Assembly (NCBI GenBank): GCA_905233585.1
Contig: CAJOFD010000020.1
Span: 1 to 34,467, forward strand
Direction of reading: 5' to 3'
Length of the DNA stretch: 34,467 bases
Source: an uncultured Bacteroidales bacterium
Lineage (GTDB): Bacteria; Bacteroidota; Bacteroidia; Bacteroidales; WCHB1-69
The translations under genes and the position numbers were made by a program. Below are positions 8,148 through 15,982 of this stretch, piece by piece. The notes below the pieces were generated by a model. The model was not told the origin of the DNA, did not search any database, and saw only the letters and a program-made list of their open reading frames with translations. How positions within the stretch are numbered: position 1 is the first letter of the stretch; the number at the start of each line of letters is the position of its first letter.

Positions 8148-10322
8148 ATGAAAAAGATAGTATTGTCATTAGGTATCTTAATGTTTGTTTTTGGGGTTAT
8201 GGCTCAAAATGTTAGTCAGCAACAAGCCGAAACGATTGCTAAAAATTATATGAACAATCGTTATCCTGCTTTGACATTCAACAAAGTGTCAGAAGTGATA
8301 AGTCACAAGAACAACCAAAATGAGATTGTATATTATGTATTCAATTTTGAAGATGGTGGTTTTACAATGGTTGCTGCCGATAAAAGAGTAAATCCTATTT
8401 TGGCTTATTCTCCAGAAGATAATTATAAGGAAGGCTTGCCTGGTGTAGAAGATTTTGTTTCCGCATATGAGGCAAAAATTACTGATGTTAAAGCCGAAGT
8501 TGTTCAACCTGACGTAACCGCTTCGGTTCAATGGGCAGAAATTGAAGAAGGAAGAATGAGAAAAGATGCTGTTGGTCCAGATAAAGTTTTGTTAACTTCA
8601 AAATGGAATCAGGATAAATATCATAATGCCCTTTGTCCGGATATGTTGGAGAATGAGTTGGAGGATGCAAAAAACGCAGGAGTTGGATTAGCTACGTACG
8701 ACTATCGTGTTCCTAATGGTTGTGTGGCATTGGCAATGGCTCAGATTATGTATTTTCATCGTTTTCCTCGCGTAGGGCAAAGTTCTAAGAAGTATACTCA
8801 TGCAAAATACGGAACTTTATCAGCCAATTTCGGTACTTCTTACTATGATTATGAGGCTATGGCTGATGTGGCTACAGGTTATAGCGATGCAATGGCCCGC
8901 TTGATTTTCCATTGTGGCGTAGGTGTTCAAATGAATTATAGTGGGACTGGTTCCGGTTCTAGTTGGTCAAATTGCCGTACTGCATTAAGGGGATATTTTA
9001 AATATTCACAAGCAGAACATTATGACAAATCGTCTTATAGCGATGATTATTGGTTTCAGATGTTAAGCAAACAAGTAGATTCAGGCTGGCCTGTTTATTA
9101 TCATGCTTGTACACAAAGTGGAGCAGGACGTGACGGATGTCATGCTTTTGTTTGCGATGGTTATAGTTCTACAGGAGAACTTCACTTCAATTTCGGTTGG
9201 GGTGGTTCTGCCAATGGGTTCTATACATTATCAAATATGTATGGTTATACTGTAAGCAATGGAGCAATTATGAATCTTAAACCTTCTGATGAAACTGTCA
9301 ACTTTTTTACAGGAACTGATACTTTGACTGCCAACTACGGTTCATTCAACGATGGTAGTGGACGTTTGCCATACAGAAGTAACACCAATTGTTCGTGGTT
9401 GATTTCTCCGCAAAATGGTCTTGGTGTAAGTAAAATAGAACTAAAGGTGTCGGCATTTGAAACGTACGATGAGAATGATTATGTACTTATCTATGCAGGC
9501 AATACCGCTTCAGGTACACCTATTGCAAGATTGTCTGGCACAGTGACGGCTGGTACAACTTATACCGTCAATGCACCTTCAGCATTTGTTGTTTTTGTCA
9601 GCAATGGCTCTAACGAAAAAGATGGTTTTACCTTTAATTATAGTGCTACCGTTTCCTCCTATAGTCAGTGCAATTCGGGTCTTAATCCAACTCCATTGAC
9701 CGCAAATACGGGTACGATAACCAATATAGGTTCTACACTATATTATAATTCAAATACTTGCAATTGGATAATTTCTCCTGCCAATGCTACAACCGCTCAA
9801 AAAGTAGGTTTGGTATTTACTAAATTTAATTTGGCAAAAGGTGATTGGATTGAAATTTATACTGGTGGAAGAAATACAGGAGCAACAAGAAATTATTCGC
9901 AATATGGGAAATATAGATTTTCTGCAGAAAACCCACCTGTGATAGGTACTGCATATGTAGTAGATGCCGCTTCTGCATACGTAAGATTTTTTGCTGACAA
10001 CAAAGATAATGGTGTCGGTTTTGAATTGCAATGGCATGGCGATGTAGGTATAAGAGATTTGAATGCAGGCGTAACTACGTTGAATGTTTATCCTAATCCA
10101 GCCAATAATGTTTTAAATATTGATATTGAAACAACAGAAGCAGAAAATGTAACTTTAACACTTTGTGATATATTGGGCAAAACCTTAAAGACCCAACAAT
10201 TTTCTACAACAGCGGAAATTTCAACATGTCGTATTGATGTTAGCGATTTGGCAAAAGGCATGTATCTGTTGAGGGTAAAAACCGATAAAGGTATCACAAC
10301 AAAGAAATTTAATAAACAATAA
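8148..10322 (+). CDS. C10 family (streptopain-like) cysteine protease with CUB-like domains and T9SS sorting domain
   Basis: A 724-residue secreted protease. Signal peptide at 1-19 (VFGVMA|Q). An N-terminal inhibitory pro-domain of the Spi type (about 20-125, with YYVFNFEDGGFTMVAADKRVNPILAYS) precedes the papain-fold catalytic domain. The catalytic Cys192 lies in VPNGCVALAMAQIMYFHRFP and the catalytic His332 in GRDGCHAFVCDGY. Trp351 in FNFGWGGSANGFY matches the conserved Trp of this family. Two CUB-like beta-sandwich modules follow at about 385-502 and about 508-635, each with paired Cys (NCSWLISPQ, TCNWIISPA) and an IYAG/IYTGG strand. A T9SS type A sorting domain (about 640-724: LNVYPNPANN, DILGKTLK, KGMYLLRVKTDKG) ends it. 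Relatives include Porphyromonas periodontain/PrtT and Streptococcus SpeB. The hairpin after 10322 ends the unit. Confidence 0.93.
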   Translation: MKKIVLSLGILMFVFGVMAQNVSQQQAETIAKNYMNNRYPALTFNKVSEVISHKNNQNEIVYYVFNFEDGGFTMVAADKRVNPILAYSPEDNYKEGLPGVEDFVSAYEAKITDVKAEVVQPDVTASVQWAEIEEGRMRKDAVGPDKVLLTSKWNQDKYHNALCPDMLENELEDAKNAGVGLATYDYRVPNGCVALAMAQIMYFHRFPRVGQSSKKYTHAKYGTLSANFGTSYYDYEAMADVATGYSDAMARLIFHCGVGVQMNYSGTGSGSSWSNCRTALRGYFKYSQAEHYDKSSYSDDYWFQMLSKQVDSGWPVYYHACTQSGAGRDGCHAFVCDGYSSTGELHFNFGWGGSANGFYTLSNMYGYTVSNGAIMNLKPSDETVNFFTGTDTLTANYGSFNDGSGRLPYRSNTNCSWLISPQNGLGVSKIELKVSAFETYDENDYVLIYAGNTASGTPIARLSGTVTAGTTYTVNAPSAFVVFVSNGSNEKDGFTFNYSATVSSYSQCNSGLNPTPLTANTGTITNIGSTLYYNSNTCNWIISPANATTAQKVGLVFTKFNLAKGDWIEIYTGGRNTGATRNYSQYGKYRFSAENPPVIGTAYVVDAASAYVRFFADNKDNGVGFELQWHGDVGIRDLNAGVTTLNVYPNPANNVLNIDIETTEAENVTLTLCDILGKTLKTQQFSTTAEISTCRIDVSDLAKGMYLLRVKTDKGITTKKFNKQ

Positions 10323-10327
10323 CGAAA

Positions 10328-10358
10328 GAGCGGAGGAAAAACCTCCGCCTTTTTTTTC
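10328..10358 (+). terminator. Intrinsic terminator after the C10 protease
   Basis: Perfect stem GCGGAGG / CCTCCGC (10330-10336 and 10342-10348) with an A-rich loop, followed by a run of T, starting 6 bases after the stop codon. Confidence 0.88.
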
Positions 10359-10516
10359 TTCTTATATTGGAATCCATTAAATACCTTGTGTCAATGTTGG
10401 CTTTTTAGCAGCTATGGTATCCGAGATTGCATAACTTCAACTATAAAAATTGTCGTTTGCAGATGATTTTTTTCTGCGTCTTTTGTTGCAGATAATTAGG
10501 ACAATGAAAAATGTAG

Positions 10517-10524
10517 TATCTTTG
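10517..10524 (+). promoter_or_regulatory. Bacteroidota-type -7 element (TATCTTTG) for the glycosyltransferase pair
   Basis: TATCTTTG then CAGATA, 20 bases before the ATG at 10545, giving a leader of roughly 15 nt. The rest of the 10359-10544 spacer shows nothing further that I can name. Confidence 0.6.
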
Positions 10525-10544
10525 CAGATATATATTTTGTAGAG

Positions 10545-11753
10545 ATGAATATATTGATTCTTGCCAACAAAATGCCTTATCCGCCTAAGGATGGAGGGGC
10601 TATAGCCACTTTTTCTTTGTTGTCTGCCTTGCAAAGAAATGGTGCAAATGTTGATGTTTTGGCTATGAATACACCTTATCATTATGTAAAAAAAGAAGAA
10701 CTGCCTGCAGAAATAAGTTCCAATGTTCATCTTTTTGCTGTTGAAGTAGATACAAAAATTCGTTTGGACAAATTGATACAAAATTTTTTCTTTTCTTCGC
10801 AACCTTATAATGCACAGCGGTTTATTTCAACTGCATTTGAAAACAAACTGAAAGAATTGCTACAAAAGAATCATTATGATATTGTTCAGTTGGAAGGTTT
10901 GTATCTTTGCCCGTATATTCCCGCAATAAGAGCCTGTTGTCGGGCAAAAATAGCCTTTCGTTCCCATAATATAGAAAGTGAGATCTGGTGCCGTTCCGCT
11001 CAAGTGGAAAAAAATCTTTTGAAAAAGATATACAAAATAAATTTGTCTGAGCGTATTGATAAATTTGAGCAGCAATATTTGAATCTTTATGATTTTTTGT
11101 TGCCGATTACTTCAAGAGATGCCCAAAAATATCAGCAGATGGGCATACGCATTCCCATGCAGATTGTGCCAACAGGTATAGAAACAGACAGCCCTTTGTT
11201 TAGTATCGACAATCAAAAAGTAAAGCATCCATCTTTGTTTTATATTGGGGCTTTGGATTGGCAACCCAATATAGAAGGTTTGTATTGGTTTGTCAAAAAA
11301 GTATGGTTAAGATTCAAAAAACAGTATCCTCAAGCCGTTTTTACGATAGCGGGTCGCAATGCTTCAAAGCATCTGGTCAATTTTTTGAGAAAAAATCAAA
11401 TTGATTATATCGGCGAAATAGACAAAGCAATAGACATATATGCTCATCATAGCATACAAATTGTTCCCGTTTTGTCGGGTAGTGGCATGAGAATCAAGAT
11501 AATAGAAGGATTGGCGGCAGGCAAAGCCATTGTAACCACTTCGATAGGTACAGAAGGTATAAATACCGAACATGAAAAAAATATTTTGATAGCCGATAGT
11601 GCAGAAGATTTTTATAATTGTTTGCAAAGTGTTTATATACAGAAAAATATGTTTTTAAGGCTGTCTGAAAATGCGAGATTGTTTGTTAGAAAAAATTTTG
11701 ATAATAATGCCATAGCCCAAAATGTATTAACTTTTTATTCCCAACAAATTTGA
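10545..11753 (+). CDS. Glycosyltransferase family 4 (GT-B fold)
   Basis: A 402-residue retaining-type glycosyltransferase. The N-terminal Rossmann half opens with MNILILANKMPYPPKDGGAIATFSLLSALQRNGANVDVLA, the acceptor-side glycine-rich loop typical of GT4. The C-terminal half has LFYIGALDWQPNIEGLYWFV, IAGRNA and the nucleotide-sugar binding region SGSGMRIKIIEGLAAGKAIV with the family Glu (E in IIEGLAAG) and then SIGTEGI. It is soluble or membrane-peripheral; no transmembrane helix is seen. Donor and acceptor are unknown; surface polysaccharide or glycoprotein assembly is likely. The stop codon is separated from the downstream GT2 ATG by one base, so the two are translationally coupled. A TATCTTTG promoter lies 20 bases upstream. 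Confidence 0.9.
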   Translation: MNILILANKMPYPPKDGGAIATFSLLSALQRNGANVDVLAMNTPYHYVKKEELPAEISSNVHLFAVEVDTKIRLDKLIQNFFFSSQPYNAQRFISTAFENKLKELLQKNHYDIVQLEGLYLCPYIPAIRACCRAKIAFRSHNIESEIWCRSAQVEKNLLKKIYKINLSERIDKFEQQYLNLYDFLLPITSRDAQKYQQMGIRIPMQIVPTGIETDSPLFSIDNQKVKHPSLFYIGALDWQPNIEGLYWFVKKVWLRFKKQYPQAVFTIAGRNASKHLVNFLRKNQIDYIGEIDKAIDIYAHHSIQIVPVLSGSGMRIKIIEGLAAGKAIVTTSIGTEGINTEHEKNILIADSAEDFYNCLQSVYIQKNMFLRLSENARLFVRKNFDNNAIAQNVLTFYSQQI

Positions 11754-11754
11754 T

Positions 11755-12924
11755 ATGATAGTCTTGCAAATAGTGTTTTGGTGTATTGTTTTATTAGTAT
11801 TTCATACCTATATCGGTTTTCCGCTGATTTTGCAGATTTTGTCAAGAAAAAAGCAAAATATTTCTTTTGAAAAAAAAGATTTTCAGTTTGTTACAATCAT
11901 AATGCCTTTGTATAATGAGGAAAGTGTGATAGCGGAAAAATTAGACTCTATATTGCAGACAGATTATCCTCAAGACAAACTTTATGTTTTGATAGGTTCG
12001 GACAACAGCACCGACAGAACGAATGAAATTGTACGGGAATATGCGGAAAAATATCCGTTTATAACTCTTTATGTCTTTGACAAAAGACAAGGTAAAATAA
12101 ATATAATCAATAGATTGGTTAAAAAAGCAAGTACAGACATTGTTGTTTTTTCAGATGCCAACGTTATGTTTGACAAAAATACAATCAAAGAATTGGTGTC
12201 TCCTTTTGTTTTGCCTGAGATTGGTTTGGTGGATTCCAATATGCAAAATATTGGTTTAAAATCAGATGGAATATCAATTCCAGAAAAAACATATATTTCG
12301 CGTGAGGTGAAAATAAAACAAGCGGAAAGTATTTTGTGGGGTACCATGATGGGACCTTTTGGCGGCTGTTTTGCCATGAGAAAATCATTATATAAGTCTG
12401 TGCCACAGAATTTTTTAGTTGATGATTTTTATATTTGCATGCAAGTGTTGCAACAGGGCAAAAAAGCGATAAATAATATTAATGCCTTGGCTTTTGAAGA
12501 TGTTTCCAATAACCTTGCCGATGAATTTCACAGGAAGATAAGAATTGCTACGGGTAATTTTCAAAATTTGCATGTATTCAAACACTTTTTGCTTTCGTCT
12601 CAAAAAGGATTGGCATTTTGTTTCTTTTCGCACAAGGTTTTGCGATGGATTACGCCGATTTTGTTGGTAGTGTATTATCTTATCAATATTATTTTGGCTT
12701 TTTATAGCGGATTTTATGCCTTGTTGTTTGCTTTGTTCAACTTGTTGTTTGTTTTGATATTGTTGGATTTTATTTTAAAAAGACATCATCATCATTTTTT
12801 GTTTTTGCGGTGCATTACTCACTTCTTTTCGATGAATTTGGCCTTGTTGATAGGCATGTGCCGTGCTATAAAAGGGGTGAAAAGTAGTATTTGGCAACCG
12901 ACGGCAAGACATCAGGCTAAATAA
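11755..12924 (+). CDS. Membrane glycosyltransferase family 2
   Basis: A 389-residue GT-A fold glycosyltransferase. An N-terminal helix (residues about 1-25, IVLQIVFWCIVLLVFHTYIGFPLILQIL) is followed by the catalytic domain: VTIIMPLYNEESVIAEKLDSIL, GSDNSTDRTNEIV, the DxD-like VVFSDANVMF, the acceptor-side VDDFYICMQVLQQGKKA, and a QxxRW-like HRKIRIATGNFQNL. Three C-terminal hydrophobic segments (about 300-370) anchor it, an arrangement like processive or hyaluronan-synthase-type GT2 enzymes. It is probably in the inner membrane, extending a polysaccharide or glycolipid with the adjacent GT4. The 3' end overlaps the convergent biotin ligase by 8 bases. Substrate not determinable. Confidence 0.9.
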   Translation: MIVLQIVFWCIVLLVFHTYIGFPLILQILSRKKQNISFEKKDFQFVTIIMPLYNEESVIAEKLDSILQTDYPQDKLYVLIGSDNSTDRTNEIVREYAEKYPFITLYVFDKRQGKINIINRLVKKASTDIVVFSDANVMFDKNTIKELVSPFVLPEIGLVDSNMQNIGLKSDGISIPEKTYISREVKIKQAESILWGTMMGPFGGCFAMRKSLYKSVPQNFLVDDFYICMQVLQQGKKAINNINALAFEDVSNNLADEFHRKIRIATGNFQNLHVFKHFLLSSQKGLAFCFFSHKVLRWITPILLVVYYLINIILAFYSGFYALLFALFNLLFVLILLDFILKRHHHHFLFLRCITHFFSMNLALLIGMCRAIKGVKSSIWQPTARHQAK

Positions 12925-13645
12925 TATAACTGATTTCATTCAGTTCGAATTTCATCATATTTTGAGCCTTGTCTTGCAAAAGTAAACGCCCAAAATTATC
13001 TATTCCGACAATTTTTGCCGCAATGCTTGTATTGTTGCGTTTGATTATATATTGACAAAACTTTTCTTTCCGATATAAAAGTTGGTTGTATTTGTCTAAA
13101 AGAGTTTGTCTGTCCGTTCTTTTCCATTTCTTCAGATGTTCAATCACATCAAAACACAATTGTTCCACATTGTATCTTTGACCGGTTTCCAAAAACATAG
13201 AAGTAGGGTTGGGGATTGTTTCTGAAAAATGTTTTTGATTGACATTCAATCCAATACCTATAATGCTATGTTTTATTTGATGTACAGACAAGGTATGTTC
13301 AATAAGAATGCCGGCTATTTTTTTGTCTTGGATATAAATATCGTTAGGCCATTTTATTTTAATATTTTGAATATCTGTGTTTTGCTGTATTGCTTTCACT
13401 AAAGCTAAGGCTGTCATGCACGATATGTCAAACTGTTTCTCAGGGCTTGTGTCGGGGAATAACAATACGCTCATCATCAGGTTTTCATTGGGCAGACTTT
13501 TCCATCTATTGGTGCCACGACCTCTTCCCTGTTGTTGGTAACCGGCACGAACGCAATAAAATTCAGGCAAGGCATTCACATCTAAAGATTTTAGGTATGT
13601 TTGCGTAGAAGAGGTTTCTTCTAGATAGATATAATCGGTAGACAT
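12917..13645 (-). CDS. birA: Biotin--[acetyl-CoA-carboxylase] ligase, monofunctional
   Basis: Attaches biotin to the biotin carboxyl carrier domain of carboxylases through biotinyl-AMP. Visible motifs are the substrate loop QGRGRGTNRWKSLPNENLMMSV, the biotin-binding KWPNDIYIQDKKIAGILIE and the GIGLNVNQ segment. There is no N-terminal winged-helix domain, so it is the monofunctional type without repressor activity. I chose the ATG at 13645 (MSTDYIYLEETSSTQ, 242 residues). A TTG at 13660 would add five residues (MHKLA), but the promoter element at 13677-13684 leaves only about 10 nt of leader for it. It is convergent with the GT2 gene and divergent from the TPM-domain gene. Confidence 0.94.
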   Translation of the reverse strand: MSTDYIYLEETSSTQTYLKSLDVNALPEFYCVRAGYQQQGRGRGTNRWKSLPNENLMMSVLLFPDTSPEKQFDISCMTALALVKAIQQNTDIQNIKIKWPNDIYIQDKKIAGILIEHTLSVHQIKHSIIGIGLNVNQKHFSETIPNPTSMFLETGQRYNVEQLCFDVIEHLKKWKRTDRQTLLDKYNQLLYRKEKFCQYIIKRNNTSIAAKIVGIDNFGRLLLQDKAQNMMKFELNEISYII

Positions 13646-13676
13646 GGCCAATTTATGCAAAAAAATTAGTTTTCTG

Positions 13677-13684
13677 CAAAGATA
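13677..13684 (-). promoter_or_regulatory. Bacteroidota-type -7 element (TATCTTTG) for birA
   Basis: Minus-strand TATCTTTG followed by GCAG, about 32 bases upstream of the preferred birA ATG at 13645. Confidence 0.6.
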
Positions 13685-13716
13685 AAATTTTTTAGTGAGT
13701 ATGGAGAAAAAAATAG

Positions 13717-13724
13717 TACTTTTG
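13717..13724 (+). promoter_or_regulatory. Bacteroidota-type -7 element (TACTTTTG) for the TPM-LemA operon
   Basis: Plus-strand TACTTTTG then CATTG, 27 bases before the ATG at 13752. It is divergent from and only 32 bases from the birA element, so the two promoters share a compact region. Confidence 0.6.
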
Positions 13725-13751
13725 CATTGTTAAAAATCATATTTGTAAAAA

Positions 13752-14672
13752 ATGCAGACAATGTTAAAGAAAGGTTGGGGGCTTTTGTTTGGGTTGGTGA
13801 TGTGTGTGCAGTCGGCATGGGCTGTGTTCACGGTGCAGACGGTTCCCAATCCCCATACGGTCAATGCAAAAGATTATGTGTGCAACCCTGATGCATTGAT
13901 AAGTCAGCAAACCAAAACCAAGATTAACGATATTTGCGTGTCTTTGCATGAAAAAACAGGCGTGGAATTGGTGTTTGTTTTGTTGGGAGATATTGGTGAG
14001 TCTGATGCTTTCTATTTTTCGCAAAATTTGTTTAATACTTGGGGCATAGGCGATAAAAAGGCCAATACGGGTATGTTGGTATTTTTGGCTGCTCAAAGTC
14101 ATGATGTGCAATTGCGTACAAGTGGCGGTTTGGAAGGGATTATGACTGATGCCGTTTGTTCGGATATAGTTTATGATATCATTATTCCATTGATGCGTGA
14201 GGGCAAGACAGACAAGGCTATGATGGAAGCCGCTGAGGCGATACAAGCTCAATTGTTGTCAACATCGGCACAAGCGGAATTACTATTGGGTTATCGTCCT
14301 CAAAAATCGCATGAGGGAGCCTTTAATTTTATGAGTTTTATTTGTTTGTTTGTGATTTTGATTGCTACATGGAAATATAGACGGCAACCCCTTTGCCCTC
14401 ATTGTGCCAAACGGGGAAGTTATAAACATAATAAGGTTGTTGTAGAGCCGACAACAATGTCTGCCGGTCGAGGAGAAAAACATTATCACTGCAAATGTTG
14501 TGGACATGAATGGATTATTCCTTTTACAATTGCCAGCATTGCAGTGTCTTCTGCTGCGACAGACGGAGCAGCTTATGGAAGCAGGTCTTCTTGGCGTGGG
14601 GGCGGAGGCTTAGGTGGCGGTTCGTTCGGTGGAGGAAGATCATTTGGCGGTGGTGCCGGTGGAAAATGGTAA
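13752..14672 (+). CDS. TPM-domain membrane protein with zinc ribbon and Gly-rich tail (YgcG-like)
   Basis: A 306-residue protein. A signal peptide (about 1-24, LLFGLVMCVQSAWA) is followed by a TPM domain (about 36-180: NPDALISQQTKTKINDIC, GVELVFVLLGDI, NTGMLVFLAAQSHDVQLRTSGGLEGIMTD, IIIPLMREGKTDKAMMEAAEAI). A transmembrane helix follows (about 195-209, FMSFICLFVILIATW), then a four-Cys zinc-ribbon-like module (CPHC...CKCC, about 214-253). A Gly/Ser-rich C-terminus (about 275-306, GGGGLGGGSFGGGRSF) ends it. Family members are called YgcG or TPM phosphatase-domain proteins; the domain is linked to membrane-protein assembly or repair and acid phosphatase activity, mainly in plants. A LemA gene follows directly, a pairing common in bacteria, so both probably act at the cytoplasmic membrane. 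Confidence 0.85.
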   Translation: MQTMLKKGWGLLFGLVMCVQSAWAVFTVQTVPNPHTVNAKDYVCNPDALISQQTKTKINDICVSLHEKTGVELVFVLLGDIGESDAFYFSQNLFNTWGIGDKKANTGMLVFLAAQSHDVQLRTSGGLEGIMTDAVCSDIVYDIIIPLMREGKTDKAMMEAAEAIQAQLLSTSAQAELLLGYRPQKSHEGAFNFMSFICLFVILIATWKYRRQPLCPHCAKRGSYKHNKVVVEPTTMSAGRGEKHYHCKCCGHEWIIPFTIASIAVSSAATDGAAYGSRSSWRGGGGLGGGSFGGGRSFGGGAGGKW

Positions 14673-14724
14673 ATATTTGAAAAATAATAAAATAAATAAT
14701 AATATTAATAAAAATCTCAACACA

Positions 14725-15315
14725 ATGAAAAAAAGAACATGGACTATCATTTTGGTGGTAGCGGCAGTCGCACTGGTTTTTTTCTGGGCGATGGGTAAGT
14801 ACAATGCTATGGTTGTAGCAGAAGAAAATGTAGAAACAGCATGGTCTCAAGTGGAGAATCAGTATCAGAGACGGCTTGATTTGGTGCCTAATTTGGTGGC
14901 AACGGTAAAAGGTTATGCTTCGCACGAAAGTGCTACTTTGGAAGCCGTGGTAAGTGCAAGAGCACGTGCTACACAAATTACTATCGATCCTTCTAATGCG
15001 ACTCCAGAACAATTGGCTCAATGGCAACAGGCACAAGGTGAGTTGGGCGCCGCATTGGGACGTTTGATGGCTGTAAGTGAAAGTTATCCGGAATTGAAAG
15101 CCAATGAGAACTTTCTTTCTTTGCAAAGCCAATTGGAGGGGACAGAAAACCGTTGTACAGTTGCCCGCAATGAGTTTAACGAACAAGCAAAAGAGTTCAA
15201 TACGCTTATTCGCCGTTTCCCGAATAATATCATATCGGGAATGTTCGGATTTGAAAAGAAACCTTATTTTGAGGCTGAAGCAGGGGCAGAAAAAGCACCG
15301 AAAGTGGAATTTTAA
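14725..15315 (+). CDS. lemA: LemA family protein
   Basis: A 196-residue single-pass protein. N-terminal helix (about 5-23, TWTIILVVAAVALVFFWAM) followed by the helical LemA domain: KYNAMVVAEENVETAWSQVE, NQYQRRLDLVPNLVATVKGY, then ALGRLMAVSESYPELKANENF, TENRCTVARNEFNEQAKEFN and FPNNIISGMFGFEKKPYFEA. The true start is the ATG at 14725, which places the membrane helix at the N-terminus. An earlier in-frame start at 14614 would read through the Gly-rich tail of the upstream gene and is rejected. The 52-base gap from the TPM gene and the terminator at 15364 make a two-gene operon. Molecular function is not established for the family. Confidence 0.93.
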   Translation: MKKRTWTIILVVAAVALVFFWAMGKYNAMVVAEENVETAWSQVENQYQRRLDLVPNLVATVKGYASHESATLEAVVSARARATQITIDPSNATPEQLAQWQQAQGELGAALGRLMAVSESYPELKANENFLSLQSQLEGTENRCTVARNEFNEQAKEFNTLIRRFPNNIISGMFGFEKKPYFEAEAGAEKAPKVEF

Positions 15316-15363
15316 TGGCCGCTTATAAAGATTGAATTAACATCTGAATATGAATGTATGTTT

Positions 15364-15396
15364 AAGACGCGATACGGAAGTCGCGTCTTTTTTGTT
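15364..15396 (+). terminator. Intrinsic terminator after LemA
   Basis: Nine-base perfect stem AAGACGCGA / TCGCGTCTT (15364-15372 and 15381-15389) followed by TTTTTGTTTTT. Confidence 0.88.
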
Positions 15397-15807
15397 TTTC
15401 CGTTTCTCTTCCTGAAATGAAAATTCGGCTTCGTGGATAGGACTATAAAAGACGCAATTAGTCTCTACAAAAATTATATTTCACCTTTCATTTCTTATTT
15501 TCCAATTAAAACATTCTCTCCGTCATCTGCGGTAGAACCTCCTATGGGAGGAGGAACTAAATGCAGGGCTGTCATAGTCTGGCAGTTGTTTCTCGTATTT
15601 GTAGGGATATACTGAATGTGTCCGTTGTAAAATATTGGTGCATTGGAGGGACTGAATAGTGGAACAAAATATATATTCAATTTGGAAAGTTATAAAATTT
15701 TAGGAGAAAATATCATCTTTGCGGTTGCAAAAAAACATTTATCAATGAAACATTTAAACGAGAAGAAAAAAAATATATAAAAACCGAATTTTTAAGAAAA
15801 AAAATTA
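15397..15807. other. Gene-poor spacer with possible gene remnants
   Basis: About 410 bases with no convincing gene. Short overlapping frames exist on both strands (15433-15615 plus; 15495-15680 minus, with the peptide LVPPPIGGSTADDGENV). A small hairpin CCTCC-TATG-GGAGG sits at 15538-15551. Near the right end a near-consensus -7 element (CATCTTTG, about 15714-15721) precedes a 12-codon frame MKHLNEKKKNI at 15745-15780. These look like leftovers of a deleted gene; I cannot assign a function. Confidence 0.3.
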
Positions 15808-15815
15808 TACCTTTG
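15808..15815 (+). promoter_or_regulatory. Bacteroidota-type -7 element (TACCTTTG) for the tRNA gene
   Basis: TACCTTTG then CAACAC, 30 bases upstream of the mature tRNA 5' end, consistent with a short processed leader. Confidence 0.65.
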
Positions 15816-15845
15816 CAACACTTTTCGATTGAGATAATCAATTGA

Positions 15846-15919
15846 GGTCCCTTAGCTCAGCTGGTTAGAGCATCTGACTCATAATCAGAGGGTCCTTGGT
15901 TCGAGCCCAAGAGGGACCA
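15846..15919 (+). tRNA. tRNA with CAU anticodon (tRNA-Met or tRNA-Ile2)
   Basis: Full cloverleaf. Acceptor GGTCCCT / AGGGACC with discriminator A; D arm GCTC-AGCTGGTTA-GAGC; anticodon stem TCTGA-CTCATAA-TCAGA with anticodon CAT; variable loop GGGTC; T arm CTTGG-TTCGAGC-CCAAG. The 3' CCA is not encoded (CAA follows the discriminator). It is not an initiator by its acceptor, which has a G1:C72 pair. The C4:G69 and C5:G68 pairs are those recognised by the lysidine synthase TilS in tRNA-Ile2, and the acceptor and D arm resemble E. coli ileX, so tRNA-Ile2 decoding AUA is a real alternative to elongator Met. Confidence 0.95.
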
Positions 15920-15920
15920 C

Positions 15921-15964
15921 AAATAAGAAAAAGTTGCAAAGGCAACTTTTTCTTATTTGTTTTT
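15921..15964. terminator. Long palindromic bidirectional terminator after the tRNA
   Basis: Perfect 17-base inverted repeat AAATAAGAAAAAGTTGC / GCAACTTTTTCTTATTT (15921-15937 and 15942-15958) with an AAAG loop, then TGTTTTT. It lies between the tRNA (plus) and the convergent SDR gene (minus), which ends at 15983, and can terminate both. Confidence 0.88.
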
Positions 15965-15982
15965 AACATTCAATTAGAAAAC

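Noticed and set aside
13646..13660. TTG start for birA adding MHKLA
   Set aside because: Would leave a very short leader after the promoter box and adds residues not typical of the family's start.
14614..14724. Upstream in-frame extension of LemA
   Set aside because: It would encode a translation of the Gly-rich tail of the TPM gene in another frame; the ATG at 14725 gives the typical LemA N-terminal helix.
14524..15186. 220-codon open frame on the minus strand across LemA
   Set aside because: Antisense to the well supported LemA gene, His/Cys/Phe-rich without a domain pattern.
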